DNA from: an uncultured Prevotella sp.
GTDB taxonomy: Bacteria > Bacteroidota > Bacteroidia > Bacteroidales > Bacteroidaceae
DNA length: 32,943 bases
Direction of reading: 5' to 3'
Assembly (NCBI GenBank): GCA_900540375.1
Contig: UQFS01000038.1
Coordinates: 1 to 32,943 of the forward strand
Positions 9,025 through 16,635 of the stretch are shown piece after piece (positions within the stretch are counted from its first letter, which is position 1; each line of letters starts with the position of its first letter). The notes beneath the pieces were generated by a model. That model saw only the letters and a list, made by a program, of their open reading frames with translations. It searched no databases and was not told the DNA's origin. The position numbers and the translations under genes are program-made.

Positions 9025-9062
9025 AATCCAGAGGTCGTGGGATCGTGGCCCACCCCCGCTAC
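9025..9062 (+). other. Attachment-site remnant: 3' half of a tRNA-Met(CAT)-like gene
   Basis: The sequence from the anticodon loop ttcataa to the acceptor end matches the 3' half of a tRNA with anticodon CAT. It has the 3' anticodon strand tccag, a T-stem gtggg/cccac, a seven-base acceptor strand ccccgct and discriminator A. The upstream half does not pair: no D-arm and no 5' anticodon strand are present. The T-loop is atcgtgg instead of the usual ttcgaat. This is best explained as one att end of the element, joined at the anticodon loop, and not as a working tRNA. Confidence 0.55.
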
Positions 9063-9072
9063 ACTAAGAATC

Positions 9073-9110
9073 AAGGAGTTACGAAGATTTCGTAACTCCT
9101 TTTATTTTTA
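9073..9110 (+). terminator. Rho-independent terminator after att site
   Basis: A perfect 13-bp stem (9073-9085 with 9089-9101), a 3-nt loop and a T-rich tail (tttattttta). It sits where the terminator of the original tRNA gene would be, and marks the return to chromosomal sequence. Confidence 0.8.
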
Positions 9111-9228
9111 TCGGGAAAACAATGGGAAAACACAACTCGTTTGAAAACAGCATGATACGCCACGAAATATCACGCCAACTTCGCTTCTTTCGGCGCAGCG
9201 GATATTTTCCGTGGGTGAGAAGTGGTCT

Positions 9229-10499
9229 CTATCCTAGTACACTGAACACACGGAACATGAAGAAAGAAACATCGTTGACTCCTTTCAGGTCTGCTCTAAA
9301 GATCTTTATCTTTGAGTTCAATGACTCTGCTGAAGCGTTAGTTTCCCTCTTGATGAAGTAGTTGAGAATCTCATCTTCATAATATTTGATCGTATCACGA
9401 ACTGATTTTTACTTCACGCAGAGTACACGCATTGACACCTTTGTACCATTCCTCCAGTCTTTCTTTTGCGGTCACCTTATTGAGCTTTTTATTTTTGAAG
9501 ATGTATCTCAGTTTGTTAATTGCAAGATAGGCCTCCTCAAGTTTGGGGTATTTCCCAAAAAGGATCTTTGCCCTTTCTTCCTGATGTTCTGTCCACTTCT
9601 CCCTGCTCTTTTGGATTTGGATACGGCACTTGGTTAAAGCTTCTACAAGAGTCTCCTTATTGGACAGTTTCTCAGGCTTGAAGCCATTCACTTTCTCAGG
9701 CTTCCGCCCACGCTTGCTCTTGTGCCATTTCCCGCCATGCTTCTTTCGCATTCTCTCCGCATATTTCTTCCTTTGCTTCCTAAGCCTTTCCTGACGCTTG
9801 TTATATTCGATCTTCTCCTTGTTGGCCTTCTTTACGGCGTCCCGCTTGAAGCGCATCCTGAGCTCATCTATGGCCTCTCCACCGCGCTTCATTACATGAA
9901 AGCAGTCGCGTGTCACTCTGGCGTTAGGAAAACAAAGGCTGGCGATTGCACGCATGCTGTCGGACAAATCCATCGTGATGCTCTTGACCTTCTCTCTGTC
10001 AGCCAAAGGTATCTTGCAGAGGACCTTTGCTACATCTTGGGCCTTAGTTCCTTTTATTATGGCTACTACAGAACCTCTCCTTCCATGCGCATCCTTATTA
10101 TGAACTATGGTATATACGTCGTTGTTCATACTTGTCTCGTCAATGCCTTGACATGGACCTATGTTTGCCACGTCCAGCATATAATCTTCCGCATGCTTCT
10201 TTTGATCCCATGATTTGTAGCCGCTTAGCACTTCTTTGTAGTTGCGCTGTAGCGTATTGACATTCAATCCGTAAGTCCATGCTACGGATGATACTGTAAC
10301 CGTCTCATTGTCCAAACGCCATCTTTAAAAAAAACGCGAAATCCTTGGCGTATCGCGTTCCAGGATGAGCAAGTTGAAACTTGTCCTCCAAATTGACTGT
10401 CCGGCTGCTACCATCAGGCATGAGCCACCGGCGACGTCGTATACCTATTGGCTTGTGCTATCGTCTCGGACATCTGTCTTTTGATATGCGATACAACAT
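9229..10499 (-). pseudogene. ISL3-type transposase, broken by frameshifts and a stop
   Basis: A DDE transposase of the ISL3 family, readable only in pieces. The main open segment (9395-10315) contains GIDETS (first Asp), ITMDLSDSM (second Asp) and a Lys/Arg-rich insertion. The N-terminal piece (to about 10499) contains RRRRWLMPDGSS but has an in-frame TAG near its zinc-finger start. It needs a one-base correction at about 10312-10316 to join the main segment. A second shift at an A-run near 9412 leads to the C-terminal piece, which carries the catalytic Glu context ASAESLNSKIK and stops at 9229. At least three lesions make this a dead copy. I could not define its terminal inverted repeats. 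Confidence 0.8.
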
Positions 10500-10574
10500 T
10501 GGACTTACCCAACAATATAAGTATTTAAGTGAAAGTAAGCATCTAAAAGGCCTCACTGCTTTGGTGGGGTATAG

Positions 10575-11039
10575 CATAACAATATAAATTTATATATAAT
10601 CATCTTAGGACTATTCGCTTGTTCTTTTCTTCTCACATCATGTGACTCATCAACAGGAGATCCTCTAATTTCTGAGGACACAGCATCATCGAGTTCCAAA
10701 GCAAAAGAAGAAATGCTTTGGCCAAACGTTCTTACTATGACATCATCTGTTAGTGACGTACAGACTTGGACTGGAGAAAAGAAAATTGTAGAACATAAAA
10801 ACGTTAAGTATGCTTTGGACCCTGCATATAGATTCTACATTCCACAAGGCGTTTATATCTGCGACCAATACACCATTGTGGCAAAGACTTCAGAGAATCC
10901 AAATATTATTTATCGCAACGCAATAGATGACGAATGTGGCTTTTTGCCATTGTATCAGCGTAGAATAGCCATCAGAAACACTCAACTACGTGGCAAAAAA
11001 TGTTTTATATATATGGTCAAACGTCCGACATTCGTTTGA
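10575..11039 (+). pseudogene. Lipoprotein-like gene lacking a start codon
   Basis: An open frame from 10575 to 11039 encodes a lipoprotein-like N-terminus: a hydrophobic run YIIILGLFACSFLL followed by the lipobox LTSC. About 130 further residues of unknown family include the hydrophilic segment SSSSKAKEEM and a core FYIPQGVYICDQYTIVAK. No ATG, GTG or TTG precedes the signal peptide in frame, because a stop lies at 10572-10574. The first available ATG (10713) falls well inside the mature part. The 5' end was probably lost or mutated next to the decayed insertion sequence. Function unknown. Confidence 0.5.
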
Positions 11040-11042
11040 CCA
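11014..11042 (+). promoter_or_regulatory. Hairpin overlapping stop codon
   Basis: A 10-bp perfect stem (11014-11023 with 11033-11042) with a 9-nt loop spans the end of the lipoprotein-like frame. No T-tract follows, so its role as a terminator is uncertain. Confidence 0.4.
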
Positions 11043-11160
11043 ACTATCTACAAGCTTCTTGATACGTATATAATGGTTTTTCTACGACTGCAAGACGACT
11101 ACAATGTAAATACTCCGGCCATTCCCGGAATCATTCTTCGGCTATTCCGAAAAAAGATAT

Positions 11161-11203
11161 AACGGCAACCTTCCTTTAGGGACGATTGCCGTTCTTTCTG
11201 TTT
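11161..11203 (+). terminator. Hairpin with T-rich tail upstream of tRNA-Gln
   Basis: An 8-bp stem (11161-11168 with 11186-11193) is followed by ctttctgttt. It probably separates the lipoprotein remnant from the tRNA transcription unit. Confidence 0.55.
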
Positions 11204-11281
11204 GTATCTTCAGAAACACGGACTGGAAAGGACAGGAAAGTGCAGGAACGGGCAAGACGTCTCAAGAAAACAGCCCGAAAA

Positions 11282-11313
11282 TTTGGTGGTGCACGGAAAA
11301 AGCAGTATCTTTG
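11282..11313 (+). promoter_or_regulatory. Bacteroidetes-type promoter of tRNA-Gln
   Basis: A -33 box TTTG (11282-11285) and a -7 box TATCTTTG (11306-11313) are separated by exactly 20 bases. They lie 10 bp before the tRNA and match the Bacteroidetes consensus TTTG-N19/21-TAnnTTTG. Confidence 0.8.
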
Positions 11314-11323
11314 CAGTCAAGAT

Positions 11324-11394
11324 TGTCGTATGGTGTAATGGTAGCACAACAGGTTTTGGTTCTGTTTGTCGTGGTTCGAATCCGCGTACGACAA
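11324..11394 (+). tRNA. tRNA-Gln (anticodon TTG)
   Basis: The acceptor stem tgtcgta pairs with tacgaca (11387-11393). The anticodon stem acagg pairs with tctgt around loop ttttggt, giving anticodon TTG. The T-loop is the canonical ttcgaat. The 3' CCA is not encoded. It has its own promoter and terminator. Confidence 0.95.
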
Positions 11395-11398
11395 CAAT

Positions 11399-11436
11399 AA
11401 GGGGCTTTCGAAAATATTCGAAAGCCCCTTATTTAG
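11399..11436 (+). terminator. Terminator of tRNA-Gln
   Basis: A 14-bp perfect stem (11399-11412 with 11417-11430) with the 4-nt loop aata, followed by a short A/T tail. It lies directly behind the tRNA. Confidence 0.8.
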
Positions 11437-11465
11437 TCTTATGTAGAATCTAAAACTAAATCTAT

Positions 11466-13861
11466 ATGCGCTTAAAAACAATTGTCACTACACTGATTAT
11501 CAGTCTTTTCATGGCTTTTGAAGCCGTTTCCCCGGCTATATCGAAACCTGTAATAGATAGAAAGATATGCTTTGATGCCGGTTGGAAGTTCCATTTGGGC
11601 GATCAGAGCCTGGCATCGTCTCCAGCATACAATGATGGTCCTTGGCGTGCTGTCACTTTGCCTCATGACTGGAGCATAGAGCTGCGTCCGGACAAAAATG
11701 CACTGGCAGGAAATGATGGTGGCTATTATCCCACAGGCATTGCATGGTACCGCAAGTCATTCAAGGTGCCCGCTTCGATGAAAGGCGAGAAGGTTTGGCT
11801 CTATTTTGAGGGAATATATATGAATTCCACCGTTTATCTGAATGGAAAGGAAGTAGGTGGGCATCCCTATGGCTACACCTCTTTTTTTTGTGATGCCACA
11901 GAAGCCATAAAGGCTGGAAAGCAAAATGTGATTGCCGTACGCGTAGACAACTCACAACAGAAAAACTGTCGATGGTATTCCGGGTCCGGTATCTACCGTC
12001 ATGTATGGCTGATACATACGCCCCAATTACATATTGCCAATCATGGCGTGCATGTCGCGACACCGCATGTGGCCAAGGACAAGGCTACGGTCGTGGTGAC
12101 GACGACGGTTCAGAACGAAACCGCGCAGGCGCGTCAGTTGTCCGTTACTACTCGTGTAAGCGATAGAGAGGCGGTCTCTACAAACGTGTTCATGCAAGCC
12201 GGAGAGACACGTGACATCGAGCAACAAATAGAAATTCATCGTCCAAAGCTATGGGACTTGGCGACTCCTCATCTTTATACGGCAGACGTGACAGTAGAGT
12301 CGGATGGGAAAGTGATCGACGAGATCAGCCAGCCCTTCGGCATACGCTCTTTGAAGTTCTCTACCGATGGCTTTTTTCTTAACGGGCGAGCAATCGCTAT
12401 TAATGGCGGATGTGTGCATCATGACAACGGGATCCTTGGTGCGGCAGCGTTTGACAGAGCTGAGGAACGGAAGGTGAGACTGATGAAGGATGCGGGATTT
12501 AATGCGATCAGGACATCTCATAATCCGCCCTCAGAAGCGTTTCTCGATGCTTGCGACAAGTTGGGAATGCTGGTCATTGACGAAGCCTTTGACGGTTGGA
12601 GGGATGAGAAGTTGCCGCATGACTATTCCACGCTGTTTGACCAGTGGTGGCAGAAAGACATAGAGGCTATGGTGTTGCGGGATCGAAACCATCCCTCCAT
12701 CATTGCTTGGAGTATTGGCAATGAGGTGATAGAAAGAAAAAAGATAGAGGTGGTGACGACGGCACACAAACTGTCCGCGGAAGTACATAAGTACGACGAC
12801 CGTCCTGTCACTTCGGCTCTTGCCTCATGGGACAAGGACTGGGAGATCTATGACCCACTTGCTGCTCAGTTAGATGTGGTTGGCTATAACTATCTGATTG
12901 ACAAACATGCCGATGATCATCATCGTGTACCAGATAGGATCATGTGGCAAACGGAAAGCTATCCAAGAGAGGCATTTCATAGTTGGGCAACCGTTCACGA
13001 CCATCAATATGTGATAGGAGATTTCGTGTGGACGGGAATCGACTATCTTGGAGAGTCGGGCATAGGCCGGTATTGGTATGAAGGAGAGACGCCCGGAGAA
13101 CATTTCCAAAATCCTTTATGGCCGTGCCATGCGTCTTATTGTGGGGACATGGATCTCACTGGCTGGCGAAAGCCTGTCTCTCATTACCGGGATATGCTGT
13201 GGAACGACAAGGAAAAACTTTATATGGCAGTGAAAGAGCCGACGGATATGCGGGCAAGATCCATTTGGGACTTTGGGCCGTATGGCCGACTTGGGAGAGC
13301 TGGACGTGGCCCGGCCATGAAGGAAAGCCCATAGAGGTGGAGGTCTACTCGCGTTATCCTCTTGTGAGACTTTATCTCAATGACCAACTCGTCGGAGAGA
13401 AACAAATAGGGCGCAACACAGAGATGAAGGCATCCTTTACATTGAACTATCTTGCAGGCACGCTTCGGGCAGAAGGCATCAAGGACGGAAAGACAATGGA
13501 AAGTTGTCGTTTGAAGACGGCTGGAAATCCTGCAGCCATCCGATTGAGGGTTGAGAATAAGACGATGGAAGCGGGTATGGAGGATCTGTCTTTTGTTCAG
13601 GTAGAAATCATAGACCGAGATGGGAATCTGTGCCCCAATGCCGCAGTCACGCTGACAGCCATGGTGTCCGGAAATGCTACCATCGCAGCCTTTGGAAACG
13701 GAGACTTCAAAGATGTCACTCCTTACGTAGGTTGTGAACATAAAACGTGGAAAGGTCGCGCGCTGATCGTACTGAGAAGTGCCAAAAAGTCTGGGAAAGC
13801 CAACTTAACTGTCAAGTCCAACGGACTGAAGACCGCAAAAGCATCTGTGACGGTCAATTAG
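11466..13861 (+). pseudogene. GH2 beta-galactosidase, secreted, with single-base frameshift
   Basis: A glycoside hydrolase family 2 enzyme, most likely a beta-galactosidase, with a Sec signal peptide (residues 1-26). The domain order is a sugar-binding jelly roll (about 35-190, YWYSGSGIYRHV-type motif), an Ig-like domain, and a TIM barrel with acid/base Glu in SIGNE (E420) and nucleophile Glu in QTES (E497). A C-terminal DUF4982-type region follows (WPTWESWTWPGHEGKP) with an Ig-like tail. The frame breaks near 13238-13243: the first frame ends at 13334 in unrelated sequence, while the family sequence continues in another frame to 13861. The total length of 2396 bases is one short of 799 codons, so a single base is missing. 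This may be inactivation or a sequencing error; both catalytic residues lie before the break. Confidence 0.88.
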
Positions 13862-13892
13862 TTCTCCGTTTGTCGGTGGCCTATTCATAGAT

Positions 13893-13931
13893 AGGGGGGG
13901 CAAGAACATCGTCCCCCCTCATCTTTCTTTC
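13893..13931 (+). terminator. Terminator of GH2 gene
   Basis: The strand agggggg (13893-13899) pairs with cccccct (13913-13919) and is followed by the T-rich catctttcttt. It lies 32 bp after the GH2 stop codon. Confidence 0.7.
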
Positions 13932-14012
13932 AGTACCCACGGCACCAACTGACGTTCTAAAAGAGCAGAGCTAATTAGTTAGAGCAATTATAATAATTTA
14001 TAATGAATTGGG

Positions 14013-14044
14013 CTCAGGTGCAGAAGTTCATGGCTGGACACCAC
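14013..14044 (+). repeat. Dispersed repeat, copy A
   Basis: These 32 bases (from ctcaggtgcagaagt to caccac) match 21149-21180 at 29 of 32 positions. Both copies lie in noncoding DNA upstream of a gene. Their origin is unknown; a decayed insertion-sequence end is possible. Confidence 0.7.
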
Positions 14045-14143
14045 AATAGACGTCCAAATTCTCTTCATTCAGATATCAAGAGCCTTAAGTTATCGATTTC
14101 GATCTTGTATATGGTACCTTTCTTGCATTTTTTTCTTTTCCCC

Positions 14144-14176
14144 TTGTCACAAATTCGCAAGGTTTGCGTATCTTTA
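14144..14176 (+). promoter_or_regulatory. Possible promoter of ECF sigma cluster
   Basis: TATCTTTA (14169-14176) is one base from the TAnnTTTG consensus, with TTGT 21 bases upstream. It lies about 19 bp before the sigma factor ATG. The match is weak. Confidence 0.4.
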
Positions 14177-14194
14177 TTGTAAACGACAAGAAAG

Positions 14195-14665
14195 ATGACC
14201 ATCGAGGAATACCAACAGGAAGTGGAGTGTATCCGTCCGGGACTGTGCCGGACGGCCATACGCTACTTAGGCGAAGCCGACGGCGAGGACGCCGTGGAGG
14301 TGACGCTCGTGAGGCTGTGGCAGATGGCCGGCGACCTGCGGGCACCCATCAACGCCCTGGCACAGACACTGCTGCGCAACCACTGCATCGACGTGCTGCG
14401 CCGTCGGCACATCACCGTAGCCCTTGACGGTCACGACATGGCGATCGACGACGAGCAGGACCAGCGCGTGGAGACGATGATGGGGCTCATCAAGCAACTG
14501 CCGCCCATGCAGCAGACAGTGTTGCAACTCAGACATATCAACGGCATGGAGATGGCACAAGTGGCTGAGATCACAGGAATGAATGAGCCTGCCGTGAGAA
14601 AGTGCCTGAGCCGTGCACGACAAGCTTTGCGCACCATGATGCTCAGAAAGATGAAAGAAGCATGA
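14195..14665 (+). CDS. ECF-type RNA polymerase sigma factor
   Basis: A 156-residue sigma-70 family factor of the extracytoplasmic-function group, which would direct RNA polymerase to a small regulon. Region 2 is about residues 10-75 (AIRYLGEADGEDAVEVTLVRLW, with RNHCIDVLRRRH at its end). Region 4 is about 95-150 and contains the helix-turn-helix MEMAQVAEITGMNEPAVRKC followed by LSRARQAL. The ATG at 14195 fits the length of the family. Next comes a single-pass membrane protein in the position of an anti-sigma factor, then two secreted proteins, so the four genes probably form one cell-envelope response unit. Confidence 0.88.
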   Translation: MTIEEYQQEVECIRPGLCRTAIRYLGEADGEDAVEVTLVRLWQMAGDLRAPINALAQTLLRNHCIDVLRRRHITVALDGHDMAIDDEQDQRVETMMGLIKQLPPMQQTVLQLRHINGMEMAQVAEITGMNEPAVRKCLSRARQALRTMMLRKMKEA

Positions 14666-14721
14666 GATGCGTGTACTATATATAATAAGGTGTAGACAAG
14701 CCAAACAACTATATATCAGAT

Positions 14722-15192
14722 ATGACAATGAAACCATCAGACAGAGACATCCACCGCTTGGTGGAGAAATTCATGGACGGCGGCACGACGCTAAGCGAGG
14801 AGCACGAGCTCTACGCTTACTTCCATGGCAATGCTGTTGCCGACGACCTGCAGCAGATGCGGGAACTGTTTCTGGGACTGGAGAGCCTGGACGGACTCGG
14901 CAAGCAGCAAAAGGCAGAAGAACGGCCCAAGCCTGTGGCCCGCCGCTTACGTCTTCGTCCATGGCTGACCGCTGTGGCTGCCACGTTGCTGACGCTCATC
15001 GTCGTGTCGGCCGCACTTTATGTCAACCACCAACAAAACTATTGCGAGGCTATCGTCTATGGACAGAAGGTCACTGACAAGACCGCCATACGCGCCGAGA
15101 TGGCCCAGACGATGAAAGCCGTGGCCATTGAGGGCGACAACGGTGTCGACGACCAACTGCACGATGTGCTGATGACAGAGAACAATGAATAA
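14722..15192 (+). CDS. Single-pass membrane protein, putative anti-sigma factor
   Basis: A 156-residue protein (start at 14722 or the ATG two codons later) with a soluble N-terminal domain of about 75 residues, an Arg-rich stop-transfer edge, one transmembrane helix (about 79-101) and a periplasmic tail of about 55 residues. Its position 57 bp behind an ECF sigma gene and its topology (cytoplasmic N-terminus, one membrane span) suggest an anti-sigma factor. The N-terminal motif EKFMDGGTTLSEEHELYAYF resembles the start of short Bacteroidetes proteins found at such loci. No zinc-binding HxxxCxxC motif is seen, so it is not a classical ZAS domain. Confidence 0.65.
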   Translation: MTMKPSDRDIHRLVEKFMDGGTTLSEEHELYAYFHGNAVADDLQQMRELFLGLESLDGLGKQQKAEERPKPVARRLRLRPWLTAVAATLLTLIVVSAALYVNHQQNYCEAIVYGQKVTDKTAIRAEMAQTMKAVAIEGDNGVDDQLHDVLMTENNE

Positions 15193-15204
15193 ACACTCAA
15201 CGAT

Positions 15205-15642
15205 ATGAAAAGGAGAATCATCTTTGCGCTGCTTGCCCTGTTGCTGCCACTCTTCGCTCTGGCACAAAAGGGTCTGCACGCCAACGCGGCCTTCACGGGA
15301 CAGATCGTACCGCAAGACCAGACCGTAGAGGTGAAGGTACGGGGAAGGGCATTGAGTGCCTACCGGCTGACCTTTTACCACAGCGTGCGCTTTAAGGCGA
15401 ATGCCCAGCAGAAGAGTACGATGGACAATCTCGTGGAAAAGGACAAGGCACAGGCCATTGGCACGGAACTGCGACGCAAAGGTCATACCTCGTCGCTCAT
15501 CCTCTGCCTGCCACCACAAGGGCGGACCCACCGCTATCTGTGCTACCTTACCAACGGCAGTAAAGGCCATTGGGCCATCACTGTCGTGTATATGGAAGGC
15601 TCGGTGAGCAGCATCGACGAGCTGAGAAAACTCATCAACTGA
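15205..15642 (+). CDS. Small secreted protein (possibly DUF6108)
   Basis: A 145-residue protein with a Sec signal peptide (about 1-20, cleaving after ALAQ). The mature part has a VRGRALSAYRLTFYHSVRF segment and ends VVYMEGSVSSIDELRKLI. From memory this resembles the Prevotella family DUF6108; I could not check it. Function unknown. It lies 12 bp after the putative anti-sigma gene and is almost surely co-transcribed with the sigma cluster, so it may be part of, or controlled by, that envelope response. Confidence 0.6.
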   Translation: MKRRIIFALLALLLPLFALAQKGLHANAAFTGQIVPQDQTVEVKVRGRALSAYRLTFYHSVRFKANAQQKSTMDNLVEKDKAQAIGTELRRKGHTSSLILCLPPQGRTHRYLCYLTNGSKGHWAITVVYMEGSVSSIDELRKLIN

Positions 15643-15687
15643 CCAATAAGCTCTACCAAATCAAGAACATCTAAAAACAGAAAAAAT

Positions 15688-16560
15688 ATGAAAATCGCAA
15701 TGCTTTTCCTGGCGGCTCTGCTGCCCTTGATGGCGCAGGCACGCAACAACAATCCGCAGGACACGCTCGTGGTGAACAAGCCGACAAAGGTCACCGTCAT
15801 CACCAGCGACTCTGCACAGACCATCTATATCCAAGGCAAAGAGGGCAATCCTAAGTATGCTTACCGCAACTCCATCCAGCTTGTCGACAGCAACTACGTC
15901 AGCACGAGCACCATCGACAATGATTTCAACTTCAGCTTCGGGCCTTTCGGAAGGAAGCAGGCCAAGCCTCAGAAATACCCAAGTTCTGAGACGACAATGA
16001 ACTTCTTCGTCGGCTTCAATGCCGCACCGGGCATGCCACAGGCTGCCGACCTTCATCCGTTCAGCTCGTGGGAGTTTTGGTGGCTCATCGCCGACTGCGG
16101 CATCTATCCGTGGAACAGTCATCACAAGTTCACTATCGGCTTTGGTCTGGACTGGCGCAACTATCGCATCAAGGGCGACACGCGCTTCACAAAGTCCGAC
16201 GATGGCAGTGTCGGACTGGGCACTTACCCAGAGGGGGGCTCACCACAGTTCTCGCGTCTCAAAGTGTTCAGCCTCACGGTGCCCGTGCGCTACCACTTCG
16301 TCAGCAAGTTCTTCGGCTTCTCCCTCGGACCTGCCGTGAACTTCAATACCCACAGCAGCCTGAAGACACGGTGGAAAGCTGACGGAATGAAGATCAAGGA
16401 CACCAGCAACAACGCTCATGTGAAGCCGGTCACCGTGGATCTGATGGCCACCCTTGACACTCCCGCCTGTAACTTCTACTTCAAATACAGTCCTTGTGAT
16501 CTCATCAAGAACGGCTATGGTCTGCAATTCAAGACCTTGTCGTTCGGTGTATATCTGTAG
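15688..16560 (+). CDS. Putative outer-membrane beta-barrel protein
   Basis: A 290-residue secreted protein with signal peptide MKIAMLFLAALLPLMAQA. The mature sequence has a variable N-terminal region (to about 110), then alternating amphipathic strands: MNFFVGFNAAPG, HKFTIGFGLDWRNY, LKVFSLTVPVRYHF, FGFSLGPAVNFN and a last strand LQFKTLSFGVYL. This is the usual pattern of small Bacteroidetes outer-membrane barrels (PorT-like or OMP_b-brl families). It is the last gene of the sigma cluster, 45 bp after the preceding gene, and ends before a bidirectional terminator. Function unknown. Confidence 0.6.
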   Translation: MKIAMLFLAALLPLMAQARNNNPQDTLVVNKPTKVTVITSDSAQTIYIQGKEGNPKYAYRNSIQLVDSNYVSTSTIDNDFNFSFGPFGRKQAKPQKYPSSETTMNFFVGFNAAPGMPQAADLHPFSSWEFWWLIADCGIYPWNSHHKFTIGFGLDWRNYRIKGDTRFTKSDDGSVGLGTYPEGGSPQFSRLKVFSLTVPVRYHFVSKFFGFSLGPAVNFNTHSSLKTRWKADGMKIKDTSNNAHVKPVTVDLMATLDTPACNFYFKYSPCDLIKNGYGLQFKTLSFGVYL

Positions 16561-16569
16561 AAAAAACAC

Positions 16570-16612
16570 AAAACCTCCGCACCACAAACATGGCGCGGAG
16601 GTTTTGCTATTT
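16570..16612. terminator. Bidirectional terminator between convergent genes
   Basis: An 11-bp perfect stem aaaacctccgc / gcggaggtttt (16570-16580 with 16595-16605), with A-rich sequence to the left and T-rich to the right, lies between the barrel protein and the GH32 gene. It can act on both strands. Confidence 0.85.
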
Positions 16613-16635
16613 ATTATCAGTTGGCTGCTATCAAG

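Larger units (their letters stand above)
8821..9228. other. Integrase upstream region
   Basis: This 408-bp gap holds three CGAACAC repeats, the tRNA-like att remnant and a strong terminator, listed separately. I see no further gene and no clear TAnnTTTG promoter for the integrase. Confidence 0.6.
13862..14194. other. Intergenic region before sigma factor gene
   Basis: Contains a G/C hairpin terminator, one copy of a dispersed repeat and a weak promoter-like box, listed separately. I see no gene. Confidence 0.6.

Noticed and set aside
9020..9062. A functional tRNA gene
   Set aside because: No D-arm or 5' half is present, the 5' anticodon strand does not pair and the T-loop is abnormal; treated as an att remnant.
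10713..11039. A complete 108-residue cytoplasmic protein starting at the ATG at 10713
   Set aside because: The same frame continues upstream through a clear lipoprotein signal and lipobox, so this ATG is internal to an older gene.
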